From Margaritifera margaritifera (taxonomy: Eukaryota; Mollusca; Bivalvia; Unionida; Margaritiferidae): a stretch of DNA of 64,000 bases. Both the position numbers and the translations under genes were made by a program. Position 1 is the stretch's first letter; each line of letters opens with the position of its first letter. The stretch is from positions 1,113,501 through 1,177,500 of the forward strand of contig JAQPZY010001596.1 of NCBI GenBank assembly GCA_029931535.1. The letters run 5' to 3'. The notes under the pieces are model-generated. The model ran no database searches and was not told where the DNA came from. It saw only the letters and a program-made list of their open reading frames with translations. Of this stretch, positions 10,761-22,689 are shown piece by piece.

Positions 10761-10959
10761 AAAAACCGACTAACAGAAGACGGTATAAAAATTGATTGGA
10801 TACATGAGAGGGTATATATACCAAACCAGTATATATCCTAGTAAATTCTTATCTTTTGTCAATAATCTGTTTCTATGTAGTGTAGGCCTTGCTTCGGAAA
10901 AGCAAATAGAGGATATAAATGTACGTTCCGAAATTAAAATATAAACAGACATAGCTGGT

Positions 10960-11050
10960 CTGGACTGATTTTGGGCAGGAATAGAACCAGCGAACTTTGG
11001 ATTACGAGTAGACCTATACTGTCCCTACGGACATATTGTAAATGTTTCTG
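10960..11050 (-). mobile_element. tRNA-head SINE fragment (minus strand)
   Basis: On the minus strand 'GGTCTACTCGTAATCCAAAG' is followed by 'GCTGGTTCTATTCCTGCC', a Pol III box B with a tRNA-like anticodon-arm layout. Box A is degenerate and no body is seen. Probably an old SINE head. Confidence 0.35.
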
Positions 11051-11224
11051 TCACATTAAGTTTGTATCACTCACTCTTCCTCATTTGTAACGAGATTATT
11101 CTCGAATACAGAGAGAAAATCAACAGCTATACTTCCTTTGTTTCAGAGAAAAAAAGATATTTATTTTATAATTCTGTACTTAATGCTTCAGAAACACTGC
11201 TTGTAACATGCATTCTGATTGTCT

Positions 11225-11482
11225 GCAAGATATCGGTGAACAGCTTAGTTTTTTGTTTTTTGTTTTTTGTTTTTTTTTTTTTTTGGGGGGGGGGCACTGC
11301 AAAATACCGGTTAACAGCTATGTTAATAACGGTGAATAGCGTTTTAAATGCGGTTAAGCAGTATATGTTAGCGGTGGACTTCTATTTGTTAGCTATGAAA
11401 CGCTGTTCAATAGCGACTGACCGGTATTTTATCTGTGAAGCGAGAATCTTTACGGTTAAACGGCTATCTAAAAGCGGCTAAG
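11225..11482 (+). repeat. Irregular repeat of a CGGT(T/G)AA..AGC motif
   Basis: Short variants such as CGGTGAACAGC (11234), CGGTTAACAGC (11308), CGGTGAATAGC (11330), GCGGTTAAGCAG (11351) and CGGTTAAACGGC (11453) recur at irregular spacing through a 250-base stretch. The stretch also holds a T-run/G-run at 11262-11294. The open frame across it appears to be a by-product of the repeat. Confidence 0.45.
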
Positions 11483-11529
11483 CGGCAACTGTAATTTTGA
11501 CCCTTTTCATAAAACACATATAAGTAGGC

Positions 11530-11645
11530 AAAGGAAAGATAGTCACAGGAAAAAAGTCATGGATTACAAATCACACTTTACTGGGACAAAAAGAAACAGG
11601 AAAAAAATCACAAGAAAAAAGAAGTCACAAGAAAAAAAATCGCAA
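11530..11645 (+). repeat. Degenerate TCACA(G)GAAAAAAG repeat
   Basis: Several near-copies of 'TCACAGGAAAAAAG' alternate with A-runs. No gene seen. Confidence 0.45.
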
Positions 11646-11978
11646 TCAAGTTAGGATGACTTAAAATAACACTGTACAGGACTTAATAACAAAGGATCTT
11701 AGATGAATGAAACTGAAGGCATTTATGCAATAGACTCATGCGGTACATATAAATGCTAAATAAAGGTGCTGATATATAGACAGAAAGTAAAGCATTACGA
11801 ACTGAAACACTGCCTGTCTCTCTCTCTCTCATTTTCCATGTCATGTGACTTGTATGCTCCCGCTATATTCTATGAAGGGCATATAGTATTACCCATGTCC
11901 ATCCGTCTGTCATTGTGTAAAACTTTCTTGTGTCCCGTACGTCCCGTCCGTCTTTGTGTCCCGTGCGTCCTTTGCGTA

Positions 11979-12150
11979 CCGTTCGCTCAATCATTTTTCA
12001 AGGAGTTGTAATGGACGGACCATCAATCCGTCCTTATGTTCCGTTCGCTTAATAATTTTTCAAGGAGTTGCAATGGGCGGACCATTTTTCCATCCTAGCG
12101 CCCCGAACGCTCAATCTTTTTCAGTGAGTTGTAATGGACAGATAACACAA
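11979..12150 (+). repeat. 62-bp tandem repeat, 2.7 copies
   Basis: Units begin CCGTTCGCT(C/T)AAT at 11979, 12041 and 12103 (CCGAACGCTCAAT), exactly 62 bases apart. Each carries TTTTCAAGGAGTTG(T/C)AATGG (TTTTCAGTGAGTTG in the last). Open frames over the array are probably chance. Confidence 0.8.
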
Positions 12151-12546
12151 AGATCCAGTTTGTTTGGGGCTGGTTTTTGTTGTTGTTGTAGTTGGGTTTT
12201 TATTGGGTTTTTTTAAAAAAAATTTTAAATTTCATTTTCATTTATATATTTGAGAGTTATACCAATCTTTTCAACTATGAAGTTGGCTCCATAGTTACGA
12301 ATGTTCATAACAATCTGTTTTCAAACCATAATTAATATTGTTTATAATATAAATCAGACACAGGTCAAGTTCAATCACTCTGAGTAAGAATTGTTCTCTG
12401 AAGCTTGTTTTTTAATCTAGAACAAAGGTTTTTCAGCACTACCATACTGGTTGGGACATACGTGCCCTTTAAACTAATTTCTTGTTTAGTTTATCTTTTA
12501 TTTTGATCATCTACCCACTAACCGATAGGTTTATCCACTAGCAATG

Positions 12547-12722
12547 GCCAACTGGCCACTGCTATCACTGGCAAGGTGTGATTGCTTAATAATAACAATC
12601 AGGCTGGCCACTGCTATTATTGGCAAGGCGTCAGTGTAACGTATAACAGACAGGCTGAAGGCTGGCCACTGATATCACTGGCTAGGTGTGAGTGTTACGT
12701 AATAACAGCCAGGCTTATGGCT
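12547..12722 (+). repeat. 52-58-bp tandem repeat, three diverged copies
   Basis: TGGCCACTG(C/A)TAT.A(C/T)TGGC starts at 12553, 12605 and 12663. Each copy continues into AATAACA(A/G)(T/C)CAGGC-like sequence. No gene. Confidence 0.75.
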
Positions 12723-12980
12723 TGTCGAACAATTTCCGATTCATTCATGATTGCCATTTGCAAAAATTAAAGTTGTCATAACTTTAATAATTTATATTCC
12801 AACTTTCATGCAATCCCTCATATATTCCGAAATTGAATTGTAATTTTATTGGAAATCAATGCCGTAATAATGACTGTTATCTTAACATTTGCCACTCGTG
12901 ACAATACATTCCACTTCATCGTAAAATATATCGTTATATGTGCTCAAAAAACGTAGATATCCCCTATATCTCTATTGCCA

Positions 12981-13333
12981 TTAACGCGTTAAAATATGTT
13001 TATAACGCGTTAGAATACAGGCGTAGAAAAATATTTCTAACGCGTTAGAGATTATGTCTAACGCTGTAAACGCTTCAAAGACGGAGATATTAGATTCATA
13101 GCATCAAGATATATATATGTAGAACACGCTTCTATTGGATAGAACTGAAATCTCTTAAGTGTTACCTTCCAACGGGTTAGACATCGCAACTAACGCGTTA
13201 TATTGGTTCTAACGCGTTAACTATGCTTCTAAGGCCTACGAAATTTTAAATCAGAATGTTTTACGCGTTAGAGGTATAATTTATCGCGTATGATGCATGA
13301 TCAAACGCATTAGTTGCGAAATCTAACGCGTTA
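12981..13333. repeat. Cluster of TAACGCGTTA palindromes
   Basis: Six exact copies of TAACGCGTTA lie at 12982, 13003, 13038, 13191, 13210 and 13324. Near matches occur at 13059, 13170, 13261 and 13304. The spacing is irregular (21, 35, 153, 19, 114), so this is not a simple tandem array. The core ACGCGT is CpG-rich within AT-rich DNA. Confidence 0.8.
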
Positions 13334-13557
13334 ATTTCAATCGCATTGGATAATCGCGTTTTTTATATCAATGGCCTTTGATACCTCCTGCCACACTGTA
13401 ACGCTGCACATTCTTGCTAATCTCGGAGCTAATCAGATGACGATGGACGTATCTGGTCAGTCTGGTTAATGACGGTAACGGTATTTTACAAATTGATTAA
13501 GAAGTAACTTATAGGTGTAGATCACAGCAGAGAACCTCTATAGTTTATCTTCCATTT

Positions 13558-13790
13558 ACTAGTAGAGGTAGTAGTAGATGAAGTTTGTAGCATTAGTATT
13601 AGTAGAAGTAATACTATTAGTAGTAAGAGCCGTAGTAGTAGTAGGATACGAAGAAGTTAGTAGCAGTAAGAATAGCAGCAGCAGTGGTAGTAGTAGTAGT
13701 AGAAGACAAAAAGTTAGTAACAGTAGTAGAAGTAATACGAGTAGCAGTAAGAGCAGTACTAGTATAGTAGTAGTAGTAGAAGCGATATAA
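13558..13790 (+). repeat. Imperfect (AGT)n trinucleotide repeat
   Basis: AGT/AGC/AGA triplets dominate for about 230 bases. The 70-codon Ser/Val-rich frame over it is a product of the repeat and not a gene. Confidence 0.85.
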
Positions 13791-14520
13791 TTGGAAGTAC
13801 TAGCAATAGTGTAGGTAGACCAAGCAGTTACATTTATGAGCCTACAGGTGGAGAGGGACCAATTTCTGCAAAATTTGGACGATATTTATGCAAGCTTTGT
13901 GATATGCCGTCGCAGTAATTTATTATTTATGTTTGTCATTACCGTCTACCTATCTGCCTTGTCATGTACGAGACTAAAATACCTTTGAACGAGATATACC
14001 TCTCCCAGGTTAGCACTTTAAGTGTGCACTAAAATACCTCCACTGATAAGACTAAAATATGGCTGGGTTAGGTCAACTTTTTATGACCCAGCTCGTTGCT
14101 ATGTACTTGATAAATTCTCTGCAGTGAATGCTCGTTTTGTTTACAACAATAAGATCTTGTCTAAGAAAAAGAGACAATTATCTCACATTGACGTGAGTAC
14201 ACAAGTTAATTAGAGAAGCTTACCTTGTAGGGAAGTTTATAAAAATTGTGTAAGTATCAATTCTCTATATATGATTATAAAACTGAGTACATACTTTTGG
14301 TATGATATATTTTTAGAGCCAATACCATTCATATTACCTGTACACACAGATGTGTACATTTCTCTAGAGTCAATATATGAACTAAAATTGAAATGACTTG
14401 GTACTTAGAAGGTATATCCAAACCCGTATATGAAATTCTGGGGACCTGGAAAATTATGTTGTATTATCTGGATTAAGTATTACAGGGGCGTCTTTATTTT
14501 TCAAAATAGAAGTTATGAGG
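13791..14520. other. Non-coding stretch, nothing recognised
   Basis: No persuasive frame or repeat. Confidence 0.45.
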
Positions 14521-14524
14521 AGGA

Positions 14525-14683
14525 TCCGGGATAGATCAATGGTTAGCACGACGGACTCTCGATTAGAATAGTGCGGGTTTGAATCCTGCCGTGACAAAGC
14601 CGGGACAGCCGCCGTTGTGTCTCTAAATGGCCTAGGATGCATTGATGTGCTGTTATACACCAATTAATTTAATTTAATTCAAG
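14525..14683 (+). mobile_element. tRNA-derived SINE, second type
   Basis: Box A-like GATCAATGGTTAGCACGACGG (14534-14554) and box B GGGTTTGAATCC (14575-14586) form a tRNA-like head. An unrelated body follows and the element ends in an AATTTAATTTAATTC tail. Its head and body differ from the SINE at 1481, so at least two SINE families are present. Confidence 0.65.
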
Positions 14684-15805
14684 AAATCATAAAAGAATGC
14701 TCTAGGACATTATTTACCCAAAGAATAAGATGTTCCTAAAGTTTAAGTAAGACTTGTTTGTTGATCCCTTACAGCCTAACTGTAAAATATCAACCTTTCA
14801 AAAGCATTATCGAACATGAAAAAATAACGTAGGGCTTTAAACAAGATTAAATGCCTTAAGACTTTTTATCTGTAAAAATAATTACATTTTGTATGTGCAT
14901 ACCTTTTCCTTTTATTCATGTTTCTTCTTGACTTGGACAAGGTTTGAAAAATGGCAAGAACTTGTTTTATCCACTCCAGTTTAGACTACTGTACTTGGAA
15001 GGAATAAAGCAATTTACTTTTTTCAAAGTATACTTAAATTTTAACTGCACGAATAGTTCTTCTAATACTTGTCTTGCATGTTGGGATCTACAAGAGTACA
15101 AATTTGCATTTAAAGATCTGGAGGAATGAATACTACATGTACATAGTAAGTTTACCACCGCAATTGAGAAATACAGTGACCGTCGGTAGTTCAGGAAATA
15201 TTATATAATATCAACACATTTAAAAACAAAATTTAAACATTAAATTCATAAATTCTATTAAGATCTTTATACGCCCGAGTTGTAGCAAATTCATCAAATA
15301 ATTATAGTGTATAATATTCTTAGGTTATATTACATGATATATTTATAGTTAACCCCAACCCACGTGAACTTTAATTTCATGCCTCATGTCTAGAAAACAC
15401 CTTTATGAATTTGAAGGGATGACAGGCTTGATTAACTTGTCTTTATAGTACTGATCTAAGAACCCACACTAAAACAAAACTAATGAGTTTGACAATACAC
15501 CCTTGATGCCCCCCTCCCCAAAGTTAGACAACAATTTTCATAGAACAGCGTCAGTCATGTCACCAATTCTGCTTGTATTGTTTAAATTGAAATTGTGAAG
15601 CAGAAGAGTTGTAGACATTGTTCTCGGCACGATTTTATGATTGAAAAGTACAACAACAACAAAAATAAAAAGAAAAAATGATTGGAACTGGATATGGTAT
15701 GAATGGGATTGTATAACTTACTTAAATTTGTACATGTAAAGGAAGTCTACGATTCTTCAAATTTTTAATATTCACAGCTATTTGAACTTCCTGACATTAT
15801 GCTTA
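14684..15805. other. Non-coding stretch, nothing recognised
   Basis: AT-rich, no repeat family or gene identified. Open frames on both strands at 14944-15158 overlap each other and look incidental. Confidence 0.45.
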
Positions 15806-15911
15806 CAGGCAGGTTATTCCGATTAAATGCCGCGGTAATAGGCATACCGCGGTAATAGGACGTGCCACTGTAACGGTAACTTGAATTATGACATATCCGG
15901 AATAAACATAT

Positions 15912-17848
15912 TTACACAAAAATGTGTGTCTTATATGATTCGTATTCTTCCAAATGATATGGACATAGAAATATGACATCCCTCCTTATAACCTTTTCCT
16001 TAAAACAGTATCTCAAATGGGTCCAGTATTTGCAGTTATGAAAATCACATTGTGCCCACTTTGTGAAAACCAAAGAAATGCAATTTTTTAGTTCCTTTGG
16101 TTTATATTCCTTGCAGACACAGCACTTTTCACCTTCTTCAATCCCATCTTCTGTTTCACTCACTGATGACACAGGGACGACCCGTAACCCTGAAGGGCCT
16201 GGTTGAATAACTGATGACACAGGGACGACACGTAACCCTGAAGGGCCTGGTTGAATAACTGATGACACAGGGACGACCCGTAACCCTGAAGGGCCTGGTT
16301 GAATAACTGATGACACAGGGACGACCCGTAACCCTGAAGGGCCTGGTTGAATAACTGATGACACAGGGACGACCCGTAACCCTGAAGGGCCTGGTTGAAT
16401 AACTGATGATGACTCTTTATCATGGCTTTCTTTTAATATTTTGGCTGGTTTTCTTGTCTTTCCCGGAGGTATCCTTTTCAAGCTTTAATTTTCTAACCTT
16501 TTTACCTCTTATTTTCTGTTTATAGCATGTATTCTCCAGCTGCTTGTTCACATCTGATTCTGTGAGGGATAATCCACTAATGCTGATGCTAGATGTTTTT
16601 CTTTCAGATTTTGCCTCAAAACTCTTTTTGCTTGCAATAAACTGATTTTGTGCTTGAAAATCACTCTTCTGGTCTGTTTTCCACTGATTCATTCAAAACC
16701 CCTTCATGGACCTTACTTCTTTGGTGATTTTCCTGTGTATTATTACTTTCATGGATTGTAGGCACTATGTATACTGTAGCTAGTTTTAGTTGTTGGGCAT
16801 CAACAGTTGAAGGATCATATCGACATATACCTGTCCAATATGAAGGCTGCTTTAAGATTGGCAGCTTTCGATGATAGGGAACTAACGTTGTATCGGGTGA
16901 CCATTGATGGTGGGTTTTCTCGCATGAATTTGCGACATTTGAGTTGTAAATCCTCTGTAATGGGCCAAAACACCCAACATCAAGGGGCTGCAAATTATAA
17001 TTCGTATGTGCGGGCAAAACAAATAAAATGATGTCATGCTGCTCATTCCAGTTAATCAAATGAATATTGATGTGGGACTTGTGGCCATCAAAAAGAAACA
17101 GTATTGTCTGATCTTTATTTCTTCTGTGGACATTATTTACAAAGTGTGCCTCTAAGTAAGTATGAAAAACAGATGCATTAGACCAACCACTGTCTGTCAC
17201 AGTTCCATTTGCCCCAATTGCACAGCCTTCGCGCAACTCTGATTGCATTCGCTTGCCTTTAAAATAAAATATGGTGGTATCTGTGTACCAATGATGGTAG
17301 TAAGTGCAGACCTTGAAGATGTTACGGCAGGCGTGGACCTTTCTGCACTGACAACATAGGGTGGACTCTGCTGAGTCTGAATCCCTTTTTTATCCACACT
17401 GTAGATTGCCCCTGGTTTGTCTTTCAGATCATATTTGATAATCACCTCATCACCTCTCCTAAAGTATTCTGCCACAGCTTCTTCTGATGCTGCTCTTGAT
17501 CTGTAATTTGACAATGATCTAGGTTTTTGGACTCTCAGCTCAGGCCACCTCTTCATTAAACATCGGAACCACTTCGCATTGAATGGATGGTCTTTATCTC
17601 TCTTGTTGAGATACACTGCATAATTTGTCCACTACTTCACTTGTAGTGTATTAATATCCAATTTTAGCCAATGCCGTTACATGCTCTACAAATACTACTT
17701 CCTCTTCTTGGCTCAATAAAGTGATGGCCCAGATGAAATAGTTTCCGGATTCACGTTGCAGTAATGTTGTCTGAGGAACACCGTACTGTACAGCGGCGCG
17801 CTTAACTGGTACTTTTATTTTAATTACCAATTGGTAAGCATTGGCCAT
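15912..17848 (-). pseudogene. pogo/Tigger-like DDE transposase, frameshifted
   Basis: The minus-strand start at 17848 opens a helix-turn-helix region (VPVKRAAVQYGVPQTTLL), then LLSQEEEVVFVEHVTALAKIGY. After a frame change comes the CENP-B/pogo linker (WFRCLMKRWPELRVQKPRSLS). The DDE core is seen as YSVDKKGIQ, SGWSNASVF, LFLFDGHKSHI and NLQPLDVGCFGP, giving all three expected acidic residues. The C-terminus has a Lys-rich region, five copies of a 16-residue repeat and a Cys/His module (CCVCKEYKPKEL ... CDFHNC ... HLRYC ... CPYHLEEYE) found in many invertebrate relatives. Breaks lie near 17630, 17220, 16675 and 16450, so it is inactive. It cut and pasted its own element in the nucleus when intact (family knowledge). 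Confidence 0.8.
16163..16402 (-). repeat. 48-bp coding minisatellite, five copies
   Basis: Units start at 16163, 16211, 16259, 16307 and 16355 and are nearly identical. On the minus strand each encodes VIQPGPSGLRVVPVSS, so the period is a whole number of codons and the frame is kept. The near identity within an otherwise decayed transposase suggests recent expansion or homogenisation. Confidence 0.95.
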
Positions 17849-17906
17849 GACAGTTGGAGAATATAACCTGTTGTGAAAGAAACTTTCAGGGGCTTAGCCT
17901 GTAAAA

Positions 17907-17908
<2 letters not shown>

Positions 17909-17980
<72 letters not shown>
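17909..17980. repeat. (AT)n microsatellite
   Basis: 72 bases of alternating AT immediately beyond the right end of the pogo-type element. Confidence 0.97.
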
Positions 17981-17982
<2 letters not shown>

Positions 17983-20900
17983 ATAGAACTATTCGAATTT
18001 TCGATTCTTCTTTTGTGAAAACTATGTATGTACTCACTAGTCTAAATCATACCTATTTGATCAAATAAATAAAAATAAAAAGTTATTTATTTCCTTTTCA
18101 GTAATAACCAAAATTATAAACAGATTTACTGAATTAGACTAAATTTGTATCAATAATACTACAAATGAAACGTTTTGATTTTTGGTGGATGGGAAAATAT
18201 ATGTGTGTGTGTGTGGAGGTACACAAGTAGAGAGGAGAAATAGTAAATCATTCTGGTGGGCTGTCTGTAGTGAACGATACACAATGATCACTCAGTATTG
18301 TCGAGCACTATATTCTTTATGACTGATGCCTTAACCATATGACAGTCACATGATCTTAGAGAGCAGACGAAAAATAGTGATGTCTGACAGATATTGATTA
18401 TTAAAAAATTCTTTTTTGTCGGGTAGTATCGAAAATATTTGTTGAACTCACCAGTTTTATGCACATTTTCCAGTTATATTATGACAAATGACAGTGGAGT
18501 TTATTTTCGAAACACACCTAAGCGGATATGTCCAGTAACTTCCGGGTAGGCAACACGATTGCGTGAAACAAAGGTCACCGAAACAGGTCGGTCACAGAAA
18601 ATGGAGCAGTGCCAAGCTTTTGCATCATTAAGGGCTATTGGTAATGTACAGTTCAGTACAGGTGGGTTGGGGATGGTACTCTGAGTGTGAAGAAGTGGCT
18701 AAACATTATGGTAATAGTGATATCCCATTTCCTTCAATTACGTATCCTGCAACATTTAGCAGTAAGTGTGCAAAAGAATAACTTTTAATAATAAAAAAAT
18801 CCGTACCTTTCTGTCCACAGACTCTGATGCATTGTACAGCAATATGAAGTCTGTATGCACTAAAAAAGAAATGTCACTGACACTTATGAATAATCCATTT
18901 AGTGCCAAGGCGAACTAGATTTAGTATACAATTTTGAGAAATTGAACATAAGCTGTTTTTCATCACATACTGTTTGCAAATAAAATGTATTTTTGTAAGT
19001 CCAGATCAGCCTCGAAAGTAGTTACTAAAATAAGCGTAGGAAGGCCTGTAATGTCCATAAGCAGCATTTTATGATGAGGACAAGGACACAATTGTACATG
19101 TATTTTGGTAATAATAATAATGATACAATGTTCAGTCCTAAACATTATGATGATCCCCAAAATGAACAGTCTGGAATATTTTCACATTCTCTGCTCATAT
19201 GTCTTTTTGTACATGTTTTCATCTATCTAGCTATCTATCACAATTGGTAGATTAGTTTCCATCCTTTACTAATTAATGAATCTCGAGTTTAAATCTCTAA
19301 CCACTTTCTTTGTATCATTTTAATGGGTTCAATACAAAATGTACAAAAAATGTAAGAGTGTGGTCTATATTGTCCCTTTATGTTTGTTTTGTGAAAGAAA
19401 GTATGTGGAAACTCATACCCAAAACACACTGAATATATTTTATGAATGTGAAGCGAAAGGACATTAACTGACACTAAAACACGTCGGCATAATAAAAGAA
19501 GCCTGGATTGTGAGGAGGTGTAACATATTTACTATTGTGTAAGAAATACACGAAACATATGTAAGGAATAAGAAGCTTCAGGATTGTTGATAGTAAGTCA
19601 TCAATTACCATGAATACATACATTATAATGTGCAACAAACAGTGTGCACTGTCTTTAGTCCTACCATGTAGGGACTTGCATATTAAGCCACAATATGTAA
19701 ATAATATTGATGAACACTTTCAATCTATGTATATAGTTAGTGACCCTAATAATACCAGGTAAAACATGTGACTAACATTGCCCACTTGTAGTGTATCTGT
19801 AGGCTATATCAGCCCTTCCATGGGACATAACCCAGTTCATAATTAGGAAGCTATTGTAATTGCAATGTTATTATCATATATGCATATTCTAAGCATTGAA
19901 AGAAAAATGTTGAGACAGTAATAGTACTGGTTGTTGTGTCCTGTGTAACTCTCTGGTACTTAGGTAAATTAAATTCACTTCTAAATGACAGGAGTCTCTC
20001 ATGTTAATATATATGAAAATGAAAATATTGTCCAGTCTGAATGGAATAGTAGTAACACACCGAATTCACATCTTTGTGCTCATAGGTTCCATTCCAGACT
20101 TCACAAAGAGTGAGAGTACAGTGATGACCCATCCATGATCTGTTAATTTCTGCTGTTAACATATTTTGTTTCAACTGAAGTAACCACACAATGACAACCT
20201 ATGTGCTGTTGAAGGTACTTGATATATGCAGGGGATGACAATTACCAAGCCCAACCAACCTGGATTCATATAAATCATTATTGGACACATTAGATTTCAT
20301 ATAATTACCATAAAGTGACATATAAACATACACAACAAGCGAGTTTCTGTATGATTTGTTGCACGTCACCTTTACCATGCTAGTAAGTCAATATTTGAAT
20401 TGGTGGACCATATAGACCATGTAGACCATGTAGACCACCATCTACATTAAATCGACTCCTTATTATCGTGCTTTCTAAACAACCTAATGTCTTTGCAAAT
20501 GACTACTCTGTATAACGATCAAAAACTAATTTACCCAGAATTCAATTGTCACACACAAAACAATATCAATAACTATTTATTACAAATACCAATAAAATAT
20601 CAACAAATCACCACTAATATGTATATAACAAATGGTAAAAAAAAAGTGTCAACTCTTTCCCTACACGTGGCCTATTCGACGCACCGTAGAATCCACTGTT
20701 GAATAACACATGGATGTATACATGTATATGCATGTCATATTCACCGTCACTAAACATGTTGCACTTTACTTGGTTTAACATTCACGACTAGTGACAATCG
20801 TAACATCCGACAGAACTGAACAAAGTACCATCTTCTAAAGTAGGCAACTGCTCATATATCTTACCCGATTAGTTTGTAAATTTCTTAAAAATTGTCTTTT

Positions 20901-22423
20901 AATTATTTTAAACCACACTCTTGCCTTGCGAGAAGTGCTTCTCACACGCTATTGGAAACACATACTACAACTACAATAGTTCTCATACTTACAAGCAAAA
21001 TCAATATGTATCCCATTTATGCTTAAAGATAAGGTTTATTTAGGATAACTAGCCAGTGTCAAGTACTTTTCATTATCTTTACACGGGTATTTAGAACGAA
21101 GGGCTGATAATACCAGAAGATGCATACTTGGGCGGATTCAGATTTACAGAACTACATACGGTGAAAGAAGAGAGGACAAGAAGTGAAATGTAAACAAGCA
21201 AATAAGTCATTTCATAGGATGTATTTCAGGAATGTTTAGTAATGTTCTTACCTATTAACAGTACCGACCACAACTGTACTTTCTATATGGAAAGTGTGAA
21301 TGACATCGGGTTACAGATATGCGCGTAATATGACTGTCAGTCATGGGACTAGGTTGAATGGAAGAAGACCAATATGGCAGCCCCCATTATATGGCATTAT
21401 GATGTTTGCCACATACATTGTACGCAAGGCCCAATGTATACGCAAATTGTCACTCTTGTTGCATCTTGCTTAGTCTTCATGCAACACGATAATTACAACA
21501 ATAGCTCAATTCTATCTCAATGCCACGATCTATTGCGTATAAAATGAAAAATCAAATTGCCTATTTTAGCTCTTATACATACCTTTTCCGCAAAGCAGAT
21601 TGTACCTGCACATTTAAATGATTTTTTTAAAGGCAATAAATTATAGTTTTCACTTATTACGTACTACTCGATATTTGGCTCTACCACACCCACCCTCCCT
21701 ATGAAACCTATTCGCATTACCAATAGCCCTTGATACGACTTATGGTAAGGAAAAAGGTTTAATTACAGTTCCGATCTAGTAACACATATTAAGGATATGA
21801 AAAGTTCTGTTTCTCTAAATATTTCTGCTAAGTAACATTTTCTATTTCTCGCCGATTTGACAACTTAGCAGACAACACTCAAACCTTTCTAGAGTGTGAT
21901 TCCCATTTGTCACTAGTTTCTCTCCCACATGTTTCTATATATATCTTCTTTGTGTTGCATAAGCTGCCTTGCAAATCGATTTCAAGAGGAATCAGCTATG
22001 ATAATCCGGTGCTTAGTCACGTGCTTGTGTTGACATTTGTTAAATATTATACCTGTTTTGACCTACTTCCCATCATTCGACGCCATAACTGCCAATGAAG
22101 TGACTTCAAAGTAAGATCTTTTCTATCTCTTTCTTCTTCTTCTTCTTTTTCTTCTCCATCTTTTGTAGTGAAGTCCATCTAGCTGACCAGCATATCGTCG
22201 TACTTGTATTAGCTCGGTAGGAACACCTTTTATCAATTAAAATGGTCTCTGTCATTTTCAAGGCTCCCCATGCAGGTACAGACGAACATCTAGGGACAGC
22301 GTTCGAGGCAGGCGACATAGCCGGCTGCCTAGGGCGCCATCCAGTGTGTGTATGGGGGTAGCGGGTGGGCGCCATAGCAAATGCTAACCCAGCGTCGGGC
22401 CTGCGTTCATCCAACAGCCTGTG
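17981..22423. other. Long non-coding stretch
   Basis: I find no supported gene. A 12-bp triplication (TAGACCATG.AGACCATGTA type) sits at 20408-20444 and a CT-rich TTC run at 22115-22150. Open frames are short and lack family features. A single-exon gene is unlikely here; small exons cannot be excluded. Confidence 0.45.
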
Positions 22424-22630
22424 TATACTTACTTATAAGTCGAGTCCGAATGCAAATTGCACAGACCCAGATCTGCCATTGCATTCTGCGCCGGCAGATC
22501 TGGGTCTATGCCGTTTGTTAGGGGTACTCACTAGCAAACAACATAGACCCTGATCTGCCGGTTCACAATGTGATGGCAGATCGGGGTCTATGTTGTTTGC
22601 AGTTAGACTGGACTTATAAGCAAGTATATA
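22424..22630. mobile_element. Fold-back (MITE-like) element with nested hairpins
   Basis: The outer arms TATACTTACTTATAAGTC (22424-) and GACTTATAAGCAAGTATA (22611-) are inverted copies. Inside, ACAGACCCAGATCTGCC (22461) pairs with GGCAGATCTGGGTCTATG (22493). CATAGACCCTGATCTGCC (22542) pairs with GGCAGATCGGGGTCTATG (22575). The result is four alternating inverted copies of one 18-base motif, able to form two side-by-side hairpins or one long one. There is no coding capacity, so it is probably a non-autonomous element. Confidence 0.7.
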
Positions 22631-22689
22631 CGGTATATGTATTATTGTATGCGCTCCTTTGTTTTTATGTTCAGATTTAAATGGTCATA

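Larger units (their letters stand above)
15806..17901 (-). mobile_element. pogo/Tigger-type DNA transposon
   Basis: A 2.1-kb unit is bounded by TA-CAGGC (TA 15804-15805) on the left and GCCTG-TA (TA 17902-17903) on the right, as expected for the Tc1/mariner superfamily with TA target duplication. Only five terminal bases are perfectly inverted. An alternative inner pair, CAGGTTATTCC (from 15811) and the reverse complement of the bases ending at 17870 (CAGGTTATATTCTCC), also matches. The internal gene is a broken transposase reading right to left. The length agrees with pogo/Tigger elements. The right flank goes straight into a (TA)n tract. Confidence 0.65.

Noticed and set aside
13578..13790. 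70-codon Ser/Val-rich frame
   Set aside because: By-product of an (AGT)n repeat.
22106..22414. 102-codon minus-strand frame with GC-rich middle
   Set aside because: Ends in a Lys run from a TTC repeat, no family features; may be edge sequence of a repeat.
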